DNA of 64,000 nt from Novosphingobium sp. TH158 (GCF_002855555.1 NZ_PKRT01000001.1:930001-994000); one strand, 5' to 3'; counted from the stretch's first letter, positions 38,090-47,763 are shown. Numbers and translations are program-made. Notes: a model not told the origin generated them from the sequence alone.

Positions 38090-41000
38090 TTCCCGCCCTC
38101 CTCGCGGCCCTGCCATTCATCCAGCCGCATCAGCTGGTCGTAATCGGCATAGCCCGGCACGGCGGGGTTGAGCCGGGCGGTGAAGGGTTCGCTGCCCTTG
38201 ATCCAGCGATCGATGGCATCGGTCAGGAACCGCTCGGTTTCCGGCAGGAAGTCCTCGCGCGGGATGCCGGACTTCTTCCGGCCTTCGAGAACGGGCTCAG
38301 ACATTACGCCGAAGCCATTGGCGCTGCCCTTGTCCTTTTGCAGCGACCAGTATTCGAAGCGGGTCGGTTCTCCGGCCACGCCTTCAAACGCGCCGTCCCG
38401 CGCCATGAGGCCGATCAGGCCGAGCTGGAGGGCAAAGCCGTTCTGCACCATCGATCCCGAAGGCGCGCCGCCCGTCTTGTAATCGACCACGGCCAGCGTG
38501 CCATCGGCCAGGGCGTCGATCCGGTCGGCACGGCCCTTGATCTTCACGCCCTTGAAGGTGATGTGCCCCTTGACCTCGCTGGCCAGCACACGGCGCCCTT
38601 CCGCCGATTGCGCGGCAATCCGGGCCTCGATCCATTCGAGCCCGGCAATGAGCCGCGGCCACCACAGCCCGCGCACCAGAGGATGGGCGCTCATCTTTGC
38701 CAGCTCTTCATCGGCAATGGCGAGCAGCGATCCGCCCTGCTTGTGCCAGCGTTCAAGGATCGCGTGGACCGCCGTTCCCTTCCAGGCCGCCGTGGGTTCT
38801 GCATCCAGCGCGTCAAGCGAACGCAGCCGCAGGATGTCGCTGGCAAAAAACTGGTAGGGATCGCCGCGCAGCCGGTCGAGCCCGGTCACGGCGATCGGCA
38901 CGTCGCGTTGCGCAGCGGAAGGCATGGGCTGCGGGCGCGGGTGCGGCGGGGTGGAGGCAGGCTCAGTCAGCCGCCGGGCAAGGTCCGGGGTGCGGGTATC
39001 GAGATGGCGCTCCAGCAGGTCCGCCCCCAACATGGCCCGCACGCGCAGGACAAAGCGCGAAGGGATTGCCGGTCCGGCAGCATCGCGCCGGGCATAGCTC
39101 AGGACCACTTCCGGCGCGCCGAGTGCGGCGGCAAGGTCGTGCGCGGCAAGTCCGATGCGAAAATCCGCGCCGGGAACGCCAAGTGCGCGCAGCACGGGCG
39201 GGGCCAGCAGGGCATCGGGCGACGGCGATGCCGGCCAGGTGCCCTCGGTCAGCCCGCCGCAGATGACGAGGTCGGCGCGGCTCATGCGGGCTTCGATCAG
39301 GCCATAGACGGCTACGCGCGGGTGCCCGCCCCAGGGCTTGCGAACGGCAATCCGCTCCATGGCGTCGCGCAGCGCGGTGGCAAGGCCTTCGCGTTCGATG
39401 CGCGTCCCATTCGCCCGCGCAGCATCGCGCAGATCTTCGACAAAGGCCGAGAGAGAGCGTCCATCGGCCTCGCCCCAGATGCGCCCGCCGCTGATCGCTT
39501 CGCCTGCCTCGATCATGGCATCGAGCACGCCGGCGAGCGACAGTTCGTCCCCGCCATCAAGCAGCGGCGACAGCAAGGCCTCGACCGCGCTCCACCAGCC
39601 GGCGATGCCCTTGTCATGCGCCTCGCGCCGTTCCACCAGCGCCCGCAGCGGCGCAAGCCCCGGCCCCGGCCTTGGCCCGCGCAGGGCAAGGTCAAGCGCG
39701 CGGACATGATCAAGCCAGTCAGCGCGGCCATAGGCCTCGCCAGCATAGGGGTGGCCCAGCAGGGCGAGCAGCGGAACCGGCGCGGCATCGTTTGCCGCCA
39801 CTTCGGCCAGTTGCAGGAACAGCCGGCCCGCCGGGGTCAGCGGCAGCGGCTCACCCGCCGTATCGTCGGCATCGATCTGCCAGCGGCCAAGATGGGCGAT
39901 CACCCGCGCGGCCAGCGCCCGGTCCGGCGTGATGAAGGCAACGCGTTTTTCCGCGGTCTCCAGCGCCTCGCGGATGCGCAGGGCGATGGCCTGGGCCTCA
40001 TGCCCCGGATGATCGCTGACCATCAGCTGCACGCCGGCCAGCCGCCGCTGGTCTGCCGCAAGGCTGACCCAGCGGGCCGAAGCGGCCGGCGGCAGGAACA
40101 GGTTGGAGATGGCCTTGCTGCGTTCCGGCGGGGCCGCCGCCATGCCCGCACGGTGCCAGGGCTGCACTTCCCCGCGCTGCACGCCCATGCGATTGAGCAG
40201 CAGCTTGAGGTGGTATTGCGGATGCGTCACCGTATCATCGGGCGCAAAGGGGGCATCGCCCGGTGCGTCGCCCACACCGGCCCGCCCAAGCGCATCCCAC
40301 GTTTCGGCATCGAGCGAGAGATCAAGATCGGGCAGGATCACCGCCCCGCGCGGCAGTTCGCTCACCACCCGCAGCAAGCGCGCGAGCGAAGGCGAGGCGC
40401 TCGTCACGCCAGCGGCCACGATCGGCGTTGCCGGCGGCAGATCGCGCCAGCGCTGCGCTGCATGGTCGAACAGGCGATTGCGCCGCGCCGGGGCATCGAG
40501 CCGGCCCGCAGCGTTCAGTTCGGCAAGCCACCGCGCCTGGACGCGGGCAAAGGTCAGCGTCGACTGCCGCCAGTGTTCGGCCAGTTCGCCGACCACTTCG
40601 ATCACCCGCGGCGCCAGCAGCTCTTCAGGGCCAATGCCCTCGACCAGCAGGCGATCCATCGTGCGCCCCAGTTCGAAAGCCTGACGCAGCAGGGCCGGCC
40701 CCTTGGGCGCGCGTTCACCCAGTTCATCGGCAAGGATCTGCGCCAGCCGCAGCCAGCGATGGCTTGGCTCCACGGCGGGATCGATCTCGTCCCCCGCGCC
40801 CAGCGGATCGAGCAGGGGCCCGAGCGTTTCATCGATATCGAGATCGCCCACTGCCGCCATGCGCGGCAGCAGCAGGCCGCGCCGGTCCTGCTCGCCCGAA
40901 AGGCGGACAAAGGCCTCGGTCACGGTGCGGATGGCGCGCTGGCTGGGCAGCAGCAGGGTCAGCCGGGCAAGGCCAAGGTCACCCTCGCCATAACGCGGCA

Positions 41001-41109
41001 ACAGGCCGGCGACGAGCGCATCGGCAAAGCCGCGATGGGCTGCGATGGAATAAACCTTTGGGCCGTGGCCGCCATCCGCCCGGTCCGCCGCCTGTGCCTC
41101 AGCCGCCAT
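38086..41109 (-). CDS. addB: AddB helicase-nuclease subunit, alphaproteobacterial type
   Basis: A 1007-residue partner of AddA. It has an inactivated helicase-like body (SQRAIRTVTEAF near the N-terminus replaces Walker A) and a C-terminal PD-(D/E)XK nuclease (RADRIDALADGTLAVVDYKTGG). The nuclease domain contains no Cys; the position where Bacillus AddB has an Fe-S Cys reads GDPYQFF. So this AddB probably lacks the iron-sulfur staple. ATG at 41109 overlaps the murU stop by 11 bases; TTG 41115 is an alternative start. Confidence 0.93.
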   Translation of the reverse strand: MAAEAQAADRADGGHGPKVYSIAAHRGFADALVAGLLPRYGEGDLGLARLTLLLPSQRAIRTVTEAFVRLSGEQDRRGLLLPRMAAVGDLDIDETLGPLLDPLGAGDEIDPAVEPSHRWLRLAQILADELGERAPKGPALLRQAFELGRTMDRLLVEGIGPEELLAPRVIEVVGELAEHWRQSTLTFARVQARWLAELNAAGRLDAPARRNRLFDHAAQRWRDLPPATPIVAAGVTSASPSLARLLRVVSELPRGAVILPDLDLSLDAETWDALGRAGVGDAPGDAPFAPDDTVTHPQYHLKLLLNRMGVQRGEVQPWHRAGMAAAPPERSKAISNLFLPPAASARWVSLAADQRRLAGVQLMVSDHPGHEAQAIALRIREALETAEKRVAFITPDRALAARVIAHLGRWQIDADDTAGEPLPLTPAGRLFLQLAEVAANDAAPVPLLALLGHPYAGEAYGRADWLDHVRALDLALRGPRPGPGLAPLRALVERREAHDKGIAGWWSAVEALLSPLLDGGDELSLAGVLDAMIEAGEAISGGRIWGEADGRSLSAFVEDLRDAARANGTRIEREGLATALRDAMERIAVRKPWGGHPRVAVYGLIEARMSRADLVICGGLTEGTWPASPSPDALLAPPVLRALGVPGADFRIGLAAHDLAAALGAPEVVLSYARRDAAGPAIPSRFVLRVRAMLGADLLERHLDTRTPDLARRLTEPASTPPHPRPQPMPSAAQRDVPIAVTGLDRLRGDPYQFFASDILRLRSLDALDAEPTAAWKGTAVHAILERWHKQGGSLLAIADEELAKMSAHPLVRGLWWPRLIAGLEWIEARIAAQSAEGRRVLASEVKGHITFKGVKIKGRADRIDALADGTLAVVDYKTGGAPSGSMVQNGFALQLGLIGLMARDGAFEGVAGEPTRFEYWSLQKDKGSANGFGVMSEPVLEGRKKSGIPREDFLPETERFLTDAIDRWIKGSEPFTARLNPAVPGYADYDQLMRLDEWQGREEGGK

Positions 41110-41821
41110 AGCCAAGCGCCGCCTCGGTCATGCCGATGGCCTCGGGATAGCCGACATCGAACCACTGGCCTTCGTGGACCAGCCCGAAACACCGACCCGC
41201 GGCGATCGCCCGGTCCCAGAACACGTTGGTCGAGAACACGGCTTCGGGCGCATCGACGATCAGGCGCTTGGACAGCATCTGCACCCCGGTCCAGACATAG
41301 GGACGCGCCCGCTTGCCGCCCTCGCGCGAGAGGCGGCCCTGCTCGTCGAGATCGAAATCGCCGGTCCCCTGCGTGTTGCCGGCCCGCTCGAAAGGCACCA
41401 CCAGCATGAGCACGTCCATGCGATCGCCGTCCCACATGTCTGCCATGCGGCGAAAGGCATTGTCGCCGCTGTCAGTCCACCAGTTATCGGCGTTGACGCA
41501 AATAAAGGGATCGCCCGCGATCATGTCCCTGGCCTGGACAAGCCCGCCCCCGGTATCGAGCAGCAGGGCGCGCTCATCCGAAACGGTCACCGCGAAATCG
41601 CCGGCGTGGGCGGCCAGGTGCGCCTCGATCTGGTCGGCCATGTAGTGGACGTTGACGACGATCCGGCCGACCCCGGCATTGCGCAGGTGGACCAGCACGT
41701 GATCGAGCAGGGTCGTCCCGGCAACGCGCACCAGCGGCTTCGGGCGGTCCTTGGTCAGCGGCATCATCCGCGTGCCCTTGCCCGCGGCCATGATCATCGC
41801 CGTTTCCGGCACGGCTTTCAT
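41099..41821 (-). CDS. murU: N-acetylmuramate-1-phosphate uridylyltransferase-like nucleotidyltransferase
   Basis: A 240-residue sugar-1-phosphate nucleotidyltransferase: MIMAAGKGTRMMPLTKDRPKPL is the nucleotide-binding motif, with VNADNWW as the Mg site. Adjacent to an AmgK-like kinase exactly as amgK-murU in Pseudomonas, where the pair turns recycled MurNAc into UDP-MurNAc and bypasses fosfomycin-sensitive MurA. That role is inferred from family and neighbour. ATG at 41821 overlaps the amgK stop (ATGA). Confidence 0.88.
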   Translation of the reverse strand: MKAVPETAMIMAAGKGTRMMPLTKDRPKPLVRVAGTTLLDHVLVHLRNAGVGRIVVNVHYMADQIEAHLAAHAGDFAVTVSDERALLLDTGGGLVQARDMIAGDPFICVNADNWWTDSGDNAFRRMADMWDGDRMDVLMLVVPFERAGNTQGTGDFDLDEQGRLSREGGKRARPYVWTGVQMLSKRLIVDAPEAVFSTNVFWDRAIAAGRCFGLVHEGQWFDVGYPEAIGMTEAALGYGG

Positions 41822-42804
41822 ACCTGCCATTCGCCGCCCAGCGCCTCGCGCAGGTCTGCCGGGATATTGGCCTCGAACCACCGTGCCACGGGACCGAGCG
41901 CGGGGTGCTTCAGGTCACGTTCGAGAAGCGCCCAGACGCGCGGGATCAGCGAAAGATAGCGCGGCTTGCCGTCGCGCTTCCACAGCCGAACGAAAATGCC
42001 GACGATCTTGGCATTCCGCTGCGCGCCGAGGCGGGCATAGTCAGCCAGGAAATCCTCGCGCTTGCCGGAATGGTCGGCAAGGTAGCGTTCCAGCATCTTG
42101 GCTTCGAGTTCGGCGGAAACGTCGCGCCGCGCATCCTGCAACAGCGATACGAGGTCGTAAGCCGGGTGACCAATCAGCGCGTCCTGGAAATCGAGCAGGC
42201 CCTGATCGGCAAGGTTGCCCAGAAGCATGATGTTCTCGGCATGGTAATCGCGCAGCACCGTTACACCGGGGCGCTGGTTGGGCAGCAGCGGGCGCAGAAC
42301 CTCTTCCCAGGCCCCCGCATAGCCGCGGCTGTCGACATAGAGGTTGCGCGCAGGCACGTACCAGTCAACCAGCAATTGCGCCTCGCGCTGGTACTCGGCC
42401 AGGCCATAGTCAAGGAACGGCCCCGGCGGCAGGCGGTGCAGATCCTTCAGCGCATCGACCGCGCCGGCGTAGACCTCTTCCTCGTCCGCCGGCCAGTCAT
42501 CAAGATAGTCGCGCATGCGGACTGTGCCGAAGTCTTCCAGCAACACCAGCCCGCGCTCGGGCTCGGCGTGAAGGATGCGCGGCGCGCGCATGCCGTTGTG
42601 ATCGAGCCAGCGCGCAGCGCGCAGGAACGGACCGGGATCCTCGTTCGGCGGCGGAGCATCCATCAGCATCGCCGTCTCCTCGCCCCGGCGGATGCGGAAA
42701 TAACGCCGGAAGGAGGCATCGCCCGGCAACGGTTCAACCACGGCATTCGGCCAGCCGGCAGCGGCGAGGAAGGCATCGAGGCCTTCGGGCAGGGTCACGT
42801 CCAT
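41818..42804 (-). CDS. amgK: AmgK-like aminoglycoside-phosphotransferase-fold sugar kinase
   Basis: A 328-residue kinase of the APH fold. The catalytic loop is VLRDYHAENIMLL and the Mg-binding segment is LLDFQDALIGHPAYDL. In Pseudomonas AmgK phosphorylates MurNAc/GlcNAc at the anomeric position to feed MurU; here the same neighbour is present. ATG at 42804 (MDVTLPEGLDAFL) overlaps the tsaE stop by 10 bases; TTG 42822 is an alternative. Confidence 0.88.
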   Translation of the reverse strand: MDVTLPEGLDAFLAAAGWPNAVVEPLPGDASFRRYFRIRRGEETAMLMDAPPPNEDPGPFLRAARWLDHNGMRAPRILHAEPERGLVLLEDFGTVRMRDYLDDWPADEEEVYAGAVDALKDLHRLPPGPFLDYGLAEYQREAQLLVDWYVPARNLYVDSRGYAGAWEEVLRPLLPNQRPGVTVLRDYHAENIMLLGNLADQGLLDFQDALIGHPAYDLVSLLQDARRDVSAELEAKMLERYLADHSGKREDFLADYARLGAQRNAKIVGIFVRLWKRDGKPRYLSLIPRVWALLERDLKHPALGPVARWFEANIPADLREALGGEWQV

Positions 42805-43244
42805 GACAGCCGCCCTAGCCAATCCGGCCCGGGACTTACAATGGCAACCCGCCCCATTTCCGCAGATTCCAACATGATGGAAAGACAGGCGGATTCACGC
42901 CCGAAGCCGCCCGCATGTTCCGGCCATTCGGCGATCAGGGCCGCACCCTGGCGGTAATCGTCCAGCCCCAGTTCTTCCACCTCGCGCGGATCGTCCAGCC
43001 GGTAGAAATCGGCATGGACCAGCGGCAGGCGCACCGCCGGCGGATCGTAGGTCTCGATAATGGCAAAGCTGGGCGAAGGCACCTCGCCCCCATGGCCAAG
43101 GGCGGCGATGATAGCCCGGGCCAGCGTGGTCTTGCCCGCACCCAGCCCGCCGGAAAGCGCCACGACATCGCCGGGCCGCAGGGCTTCGGCAATCGAAGCG
43201 CCAAGCCGCTGCATCGCGGCAAGGTCTGGCAGCGCGATGTTCAA
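42795..43244 (-). CDS. tsaE: tRNA threonylcarbamoyladenosine biosynthesis ATPase TsaE
   Basis: A 149-residue P-loop ATPase needed with TsaB/TsaD for t6A37 formation in ANN-decoding tRNAs. Walker A is SGGLGAGKTTLARAI; SPSFAIIETY and VHADFYRLDDPREVEELGLDDY are characteristic. TTG start at 43244 overlaps the divL TGA (TTGA). The C-terminus is slightly longer than usual and ends in the amgK leader. Confidence 0.94.
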   Translation of the reverse strand: MNIALPDLAAMQRLGASIAEALRPGDVVALSGGLGAGKTTLARAIIAALGHGGEVPSPSFAIIETYDPPAVRLPLVHADFYRLDDPREVEELGLDDYRQGAALIAEWPEHAGGFGRESACLSIMLESAEMGRVAIVSPGPDWLGRLSWT

Positions 43245-45586
43245 GGCAGTTCGACCAGCGCCGCCGTGCCCTGTCCGGGCTCGGAGATCAGTTCCAGGCT
43301 GCCGCCGTGCGCCGCGATGAGCTGGCGGGCAAGCGGCAGGCCAAGGCCCTGCCGGCGCTCCAGAACGGCACCCTGCGGGCCGACCTTCACCCCGCCCAGG
43401 GCGCGGGCAAGCGCGGCGGAATCCATGCCCGGTCCGTTGTCCGATATGACAACGCGGGCATGACCGTTCCTGAGGCGCGACAGTTCGACGAGAATGCGCC
43501 CGCCCTTGGGCGTGGCGGAAATGGCATTGTCGAGCAGGTGGCCGATCGCCCGGCCAAGGCGGCGGCGATCCCCCTGCACCCGTCCGGCGCCCTTGTCGCC
43601 GCGCAGATCAAGCGAGAGCCCGCCCTGCCGCAGCTTCTCGGCCCGTTCCTCCACCACCCGGGTAACGAAGGGCAGCAGGTCGATCTCCTCCATGGCCAGC
43701 GGCAGCAGCCCGGCCTCGCTTTGCGACAGGTCGAGCACTGATTCGATCTGGTCGCCCAGCCGGGCAACCGAATCGAGGATATCGCCGACATATTCGCGGC
43801 CCTGCTCGTTCAATTCGCCGCCGATCCCGGCCTGCAGCAGCTCGGCAAAGCCGCCGATGGCATTCAGCGGATTGCGGAATTCATAGGACATGGAGGCCAG
43901 GAAACGCGTTTTCACCGCATCGGCCTCAAGCAGTGCGGCATTGCGTTCGCGCAGGGCTTCCTCGGCCTTCTGGCTGTCGGTGATGTCCAGCACGGTCAGC
44001 AGGCCATTGCCATCGGGCAGCGGCACGCCGGCATATTCCAGCGTCCGTCCATCGGCGATCTGGACGCGCCCGCTCGTCTGGCGGCGATCGAGCGTCGCGG
44101 CGCGAACCACCTCGCCCACGGCCTTGGCCTGAACCGGCTTCTTCAGCCGTGCGCCGATGCGTTCGAGCAGGACCTCGATCTTGGGGTGGGTATCAAGGAA
44201 TTCGCTGTCCAGCCCCCAGTCGGCGGCGAAGCGGCGGTTCCATTGCTGCATGCGGCCGTCGGGCTGGAACACGGCAATCGATTCGAACAGGCTGTCGAAT
44301 GTGGCGGTGCGGGTGCGCAGCAGCGTGTCGCGCGCCGAGGAAAGCTGGAGCTGTTCGGTGCGGTCCTCGACGATCAGCAGCAGGCCTCCGTCCGGCATCG
44401 GATGGGCAACCACGCGCAGGTGCGTTCCATCTGCCAGGGGCCAGGCTTCTTCCTGCGCTTCCCCGGCGTGGAACCAGCCCGCCTTCTCCTTGCGCCAGGC
44501 GGGAAAATCACGTGCTTCGGGAACCCTGCCGCCATCGTGCGCCATGTCCAGCAGCCGCTCGAACGGCGGCGGATCGAGCAGGACGGTGGGCTTGAGGCCG
44601 AAGATGCGCTGGAAGGGCTGGTTGGCGAAGGTCAGGTTATGGCGCGCATCGAACTGGGCCACGCCTGCCGAAAGCTGATCGAGCAGCGAGCGCTGCGCCC
44701 GGCGGAAGGCATCGAAGGAGCGGGACAGCTCCTCCATCTCCTCGACATCGACGGCATAGCCGGCCACACCATCCTCACCCAGCGGCAGGTCGGAAACCTT
44801 GAGCGCGCGCCGCTGCCCGCCGATCGTTGCGGCAACCATGCGTTCGATCGGACGCTTGCGCTGCAAGGCCTGGAGCGCCACCTGCGCCGCGCTCAGCCCG
44901 TCAACCGCCTCGACCAGTTCGGTTCCCGCCTCGGCAACCTCGGCGGCATCCTCGCCGCCCACCGCTGCCACGTAGGCGCGGTTGACCAGCCGCAGCCGGC
45001 CTTCGCGCGATCGGAACCACATGGGCATCGGCGCGGCTTCGATCAGGCCCACCAGCGCGGCAAAATCCTCCCGCGCTCGGGTTGCTTCAGTGCGCAGCTG
45101 GACCAGCTCGCTTTCGCTTTCGGAAAAGTCGAAGATCCACACCAGCGCCGCGCCGCCGGGAGAAACCTGCGGGTCAGCCAGCACACCGCGCAGGGCCAGG
45201 CTGCGCATCGAACCTTGCGGTGTCGCGACAAGGCGGAATGGCGCGCCCGTCTTCTGCGTGCGCAGAACCGCGTCGTTGAGCGCCTGCAGGGTTTCGGTGG
45301 TAAGGCCCGCACCGTCCTGCGACAGTTCTGTGAGGAACTGCGGCACGGCATCGATGCCCAGCCAGGAGGCCAGTTTCGGCGCAGCTTCGATCCGCCCATC
45401 GGTGCGGACCAGCAGCGGGATGGCCGGGCTTTCCTCAACCATTTTGGCAAGTCGCCGCGCGCCGCGCTGCCCGGCCTCGGCCCGCTTCAGCCGCCGGCGC
45501 GCCGCCAGCACCGCCCAGGCCGCCGCCAGCGTCCATGCCGCCAGCAGCAGTCCGATCAGCACCAGCGCGGTCGGATTGAGCACCAT
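43241..45586 (-). CDS. divL: DivL-type sensor kinase with Tyr in place of the phospho-acceptor His
   Basis: A 781-residue membrane-anchored PAS histidine-kinase-like protein. One N-terminal transmembrane helix (about 7-28), several PAS-like regions (about 45-155, 175-285, 295-410, 425-535), then HisKA with SYEF in the H-box: Tyr568 (codon 43883-43885) replaces His. The ATPase domain keeps the N-box Asn687 (LLDNAIS), DNGPGMD at 716-722 and GLGL at 747-750. Size, Tyr and the tsaE-amgK-murU-addB-addA-trxA order match Caulobacter/Brucella DivL, which controls CckA and thereby CtrA. Orthology is inferred. Confidence 0.88.
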   Translation of the reverse strand: MVLNPTALVLIGLLLAAWTLAAAWAVLAARRRLKRAEAGQRGARRLAKMVEESPAIPLLVRTDGRIEAAPKLASWLGIDAVPQFLTELSQDGAGLTTETLQALNDAVLRTQKTGAPFRLVATPQGSMRSLALRGVLADPQVSPGGAALVWIFDFSESESELVQLRTEATRAREDFAALVGLIEAAPMPMWFRSREGRLRLVNRAYVAAVGGEDAAEVAEAGTELVEAVDGLSAAQVALQALQRKRPIERMVAATIGGQRRALKVSDLPLGEDGVAGYAVDVEEMEELSRSFDAFRRAQRSLLDQLSAGVAQFDARHNLTFANQPFQRIFGLKPTVLLDPPPFERLLDMAHDGGRVPEARDFPAWRKEKAGWFHAGEAQEEAWPLADGTHLRVVAHPMPDGGLLLIVEDRTEQLQLSSARDTLLRTRTATFDSLFESIAVFQPDGRMQQWNRRFAADWGLDSEFLDTHPKIEVLLERIGARLKKPVQAKAVGEVVRAATLDRRQTSGRVQIADGRTLEYAGVPLPDGNGLLTVLDITDSQKAEEALRERNAALLEADAVKTRFLASMSYEFRNPLNAIGGFAELLQAGIGGELNEQGREYVGDILDSVARLGDQIESVLDLSQSEAGLLPLAMEEIDLLPFVTRVVEERAEKLRQGGLSLDLRGDKGAGRVQGDRRRLGRAIGHLLDNAISATPKGGRILVELSRLRNGHARVVISDNGPGMDSAALARALGGVKVGPQGAVLERRQGLGLPLARQLIAAHGGSLELISEPGQGTAALVELP

Positions 45587-45600
45587 GGCTCCATCGCTAA

Positions 45601-45635
45601 GATGCCCGCGCGGCGATTACAACCGGGCGGGCATC
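45601..45635 (-). terminator. Possible hairpin between ahcY and divL
   Basis: GATGCCCGC (45601-45609) pairs with GCGGGCATC (45627-45635), 9 bases, loop 17. It lies downstream of the ahcY stop; the T run on the minus strand is only TT, so it is a weak terminator candidate. Confidence 0.35.
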
Positions 45636-45664
45636 CAAAGCTGTGATTTGACCTTGCGGCCGGA

Positions 45665-47071
45665 TCAGTAGCGGTAGTGATCCGGCTTGAACGGACCGCT
45701 CACCGGCACGCCGATGTAATCGGCCTGCTTCTGGCTGAGCCGGGTAAGCTTCACGCCCAGCTTTTCGAGGTGCAGCGCCGCCACCTTTTCATCGAGGTGC
45801 TTGGGCAGCACGTAGACTTCGTTCTTGTACTGCGCGCTCTTGGTGAACAGTTCGATCTGCGCCAGCGTCTGGTTGGTGAAGCTGGAGGACATGACGAAGC
45901 TGGGGTGGCCGGTGGCGCAGCCCAGGTTCACCAGGCGGCCCTTGGCAAGCATGATGATCTGCTTGCCGTCCGGGAATTCGACAAGATCGGTGCCCGGCTT
46001 CACTTCGGTCCACTTGAAGTTCTGCAGGCCGGCGACCTGGATCTCGCTGTCGAAGTGGCCGATATTGCAGACGATCGACATCGGCTTCATCGCGCGCATG
46101 TGATCGACGGTGATCACGCCTTCGTTGCCGGTGGCGGTGACGAAGATGTCGCAGCGCTGCACGGCCTCTTCCATGGTGACGACTTCATAGCCTTCCATGG
46201 CGGCCTGCAGGGCGCAGATCGGGTCGATCTCGGTAACCATCACGCGGGCGCCGCCCTGGCGCAGCGAAGCGGCCGAGCCCTTGCCGACATCGCCGAAGCC
46301 GGCAACGCAGGCGACCTTGCCGGCGAGCATCACGTCGGTGGCGCGGCGGATCGCATCGACCAGCGATTCCTTGCAGCCATAGAGGTTGTCGAACTTCGAC
46401 TTGGTGACCGAATCGTTCACGTTGATCGCCGGGAACGGCAGCTTTCCGTCCTTGGCGATCTGGTAAAGGCGATGGACGCCGGTGGTGGTCTCTTCCGAAA
46501 CGCCCTTGATATGGGCGACCGACATGGTGAGATAGCCGGGCTTGCGGGCCAGAAATTCCTTGAGCGCGCGGCAGAACTCGACCTCTTCCTCGTTGGTCGG
46601 CTCGAACAGCGTCTCGCCCGCCTCGACGCGCGCGCCCCACAGCGCGAACATGGTGGCATCGCCGCCATCGTCGAGGATCATGTTGGCGGTGCGGCCGGTG
46701 CCATCGTCCCAGTCAAAGATCGAGCCGACATAGTCCCAGTATTCGGCAAGGCTTTCGCCCTTCACCGCGAACACGGGGATGCCGCGCGCGGCGATGGCGG
46801 CGGCGGCGTGATCCTGCGTCGAATAGATGTTGCAGGTGGCCCAGCGCACGTCCGCACCCAGTGCGACCAGCGTTTCGATCAGCACGGCGGTCTGGATGGT
46901 CATGTGCAGCGAGCCGGTGATGCGCGCACCCTTGAGCGGCTGGGTCGGGCCGAATTCCTCGCGCAGCGCCATCAGGCCGGGCATTTCGGTTTCGGCAATC
47001 GCGATTTCCGCGCGGCCGAAGTCGGCAAGGCCGATGTCGGCGATCACATAGTCGTTCTGGGCGCTGGACAC
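45665..47071 (-). CDS. ahcY: S-adenosylhomocysteine hydrolase
   Basis: Hydrolyses SAH to adenosine and homocysteine, closing the methyl cycle. 468 residues. NAD-binding [33 protein letters not shown], and the C-terminal PDHYRY. Family insertion typical of proteobacteria ([19 protein letters not shown]). GTG start at 47071 behind GGAGATGACCCA; the upstream 16 codons are not family-like. A perfect AT-rich palindrome lies 83 bases before the start, a likely operator. Confidence 0.96.
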   Translation of the reverse strand: MSSAQNDYVIADIGLADFGRAEIAIAETEMPGLMALREEFGPTQPLKGARITGSLHMTIQTAVLIETLVALGADVRWATCNIYSTQDHAAAAIAARGIPVFAVKGESLAEYWDYVGSIFDWDDGTGRTANMILDDGGDATMFALWGARVEAGETLFEPTNEEEVEFCRALKEFLARKPGYLTMSVAHIKGVSEETTTGVHRLYQIAKDGKLPFPAINVNDSVTKSKFDNLYGCKESLVDAIRRATDVMLAGKVACVAGFGDVGKGSAASLRQGGARVMVTEIDPICALQAAMEGYEVVTMEEAVQRCDIFVTATGNEGVITVDHMRAMKPMSIVCNIGHFDSEIQVAGLQNFKWTEVKPGTDLVEFPDGKQIIMLAKGRLVNLGCATGHPSFVMSSSFTNQTLAQIELFTKSAQYKNEVYVLPKHLDEKVAALHLEKLGVKLTRLSQKQADYIGVPVSGPFKPDHYRY

Positions 47072-47153
47072 TGGGTCATCTCCTGAATGCGGGGCGCCGA
47101 CAGCAAAGGGCGGTGCCATTTAATGGACCCGCCCTTAGCCGCTCGCTTCAGGA

Positions 47154-47173
47154 ATATAAAGATGTCTTTATAT
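47154..47173. promoter_or_regulatory. Perfect 9+2+9 palindrome upstream of ahcY
   Basis: ATATAAAGA and TCTTTATAT separated by TG, in a GC-rich genome. It is 83-102 bases upstream of the ahcY GTG, within the only spacer before that gene. An ArsR-family regulator such as SahR (known SAH-responsive repressor in proteobacteria) is a candidate binder; that assignment is inference. Confidence 0.6.
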
Positions 47174-47183
47174 GTATAATGCC

Positions 47184-47651
47184 TCAGCGGCGCGCCCAGG
47201 CGAGTTGCGCGCTGCTGCCTTCGCTGGAAAGCAGCTGGTCGGCCGCTTCCACCAGGGCATCGGGCCCGCGCATCTTCGCCAGGCTTTTCGCCACGATCTT
47301 CAGGTCCGCGCAGCCAAGCCACGGGTGCCCCTGCCCGTACTGGTTGGCCATGGCAGTGCTCATCCGGTCAAGCGCGCGGTTCGCCCCGGTAATGCCGTAG
47401 CGCCCGACCATCCCGTCGCGCAGCTGGGTGGCGGCATCGTTCAGCGTATCCATGTGCGCCGCCTCAAAGGCCTGGAAATCGGCCTGGAAATTGTCCGCCC
47501 CCATGCGGCAGCGCAATCCCGTGACCATCAGCATGATGTTCAGGCGCCGCAGTTTTTCCGCATCTCCGCTGCCGGCTGCCTGTGATGGCGTACCCATGAC
47601 CAGCCCCCCGGCTGCCAGGCACAATGCCGCCTTCTTCCATATCGATTGCAT
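47184..47651 (-). CDS. Exported protein, unrecognised
   Basis: A 155-residue protein with a signal peptide (MQSIWKKAALCLAAGGLVMGTPSQA). The mature part is helical-looking and has two Cys (GLRCRMG and GCADLK) that could pair. No domain recognised; similar small proteins beside ahcY in sphingomonads are sometimes mislabelled as SAH hydrolase. Start ATG 47651 preferred over an upstream start that would break the signal peptide. Upstream on the same strand of ahcY, 112 bases away. Confidence 0.7.
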   Translation of the reverse strand: MQSIWKKAALCLAAGGLVMGTPSQAAGSGDAEKLRRLNIMLMVTGLRCRMGADNFQADFQAFEAAHMDTLNDAATQLRDGMVGRYGITGANRALDRMSTAMANQYGQGHPWLGCADLKIVAKSLAKMRGPDALVEAADQLLSSEGSSAQLAWARR

Positions 47652-47763
47652 GACCCCGTACTCCCTCAAAGCAGTGGTTCCGTCCCGGAGAAAGCATGGT
47701 CGCCCATCGGGTTTACCCGGCGTTGAAAGAGCGCGGTAAAGCGGAATTTACCACGAATGGCAT

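Noticed and set aside
38338..41409. 1023-codon open frame opposite addB
   Set aside because: Antisense shadow; addB and addA are clearly the genes.
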